A stretch of DNA of 5,213 nt, from positions 1 to 5,213 of the forward strand of contig JAUXHZ010000106.1 of NCBI GenBank assembly GCA_030621255.1. Direction: 5' to 3'. Made by a program: the position numbers and the translations under genes. Of the stretch, positions 5,211-5,213 are shown piece after piece (position 1 is the first letter of the stretch; every line of letters starts with the position of its first letter). This DNA is from Candidatus Latescibacterota bacterium (GTDB taxonomy: Bacteria > Krumholzibacteriota > Krumholzibacteriia > Krumholzibacteriales > WJIX01). Under the pieces are notes generated by a model that did no database searches, was not told where the DNA came from, and saw nothing but the letters and a program-made list of their open reading frames with translations.

Positions 5211-5213
5211 ACG

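Noticed and set aside
1..5213. Mobile element, CRISPR array, defence system, tRNA or riboswitch
   Set aside because: No transposase, direct-repeat array, cloverleaf or conserved riboswitch core was seen on either strand; the coding space is filled by housekeeping genes.

Overview
The window is a compact block of bacterial housekeeping genes, all on the minus strand, so transcription runs from the right edge (base 5213) to the left edge. Base composition is moderate and even, and every gene is a recognisable core-metabolism family. I see no insertion sequence, phage gene, CRISPR array, tRNA, rRNA or toxin-antitoxin pair. The organism is a bacterium. The accD-folC pairing is found in many Gram-negative genomes, but nothing here fixes the phylum, and the divergence of several motifs would suit a poorly sampled lineage.

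Right part (5213 to 2786): tsaE, tsaB, rimI and a trimeric-type purine nucleoside phosphorylase (PNP) gene overlap end to start (47, 1 and 8 bases) and look like one operon. TsaE and TsaB belong to the machinery that makes N6-threonylcarbamoyladenosine (t6A) at position 37 of ANN-decoding tRNAs. RimI is the N-terminal acetyltransferase family often coded beside them. The fourth gene of such clusters is often tsaD; here a PNP gene occupies that place. Two of the four starts appear to be TTG, each chosen by a well-placed Shine-Dalgarno sequence.

Middle (2785 to 2541): a 245-base non-coding interval separates the two operons. On the minus strand it holds a good sigma70-like promoter candidate (-35 TTGTAA, 17-base spacer, -10 TAGAAT) with small dyads over both hexamers. 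It also holds a possible 16-codon leader ORF whose stop overlaps the accD start as ATGA. I found no strong terminator after the PNP gene.

Left part (2540 to 1): accD (acetyl-CoA carboxylase carboxyltransferase beta subunit) and folC (folylpolyglutamate/dihydrofolate synthase) overlap by 32 bases. After a 99-base gap containing a hairpin comes the first 82 codons of a ROK-family sugar kinase, cut by the left edge.

I did not find a clearly new system. The points worth a second look are the accD promoter and leader, the tsaE tail that overlaps the tsaB start, the altered acetyl-CoA loop of RimI, and the PNP gene in the t6A operon.
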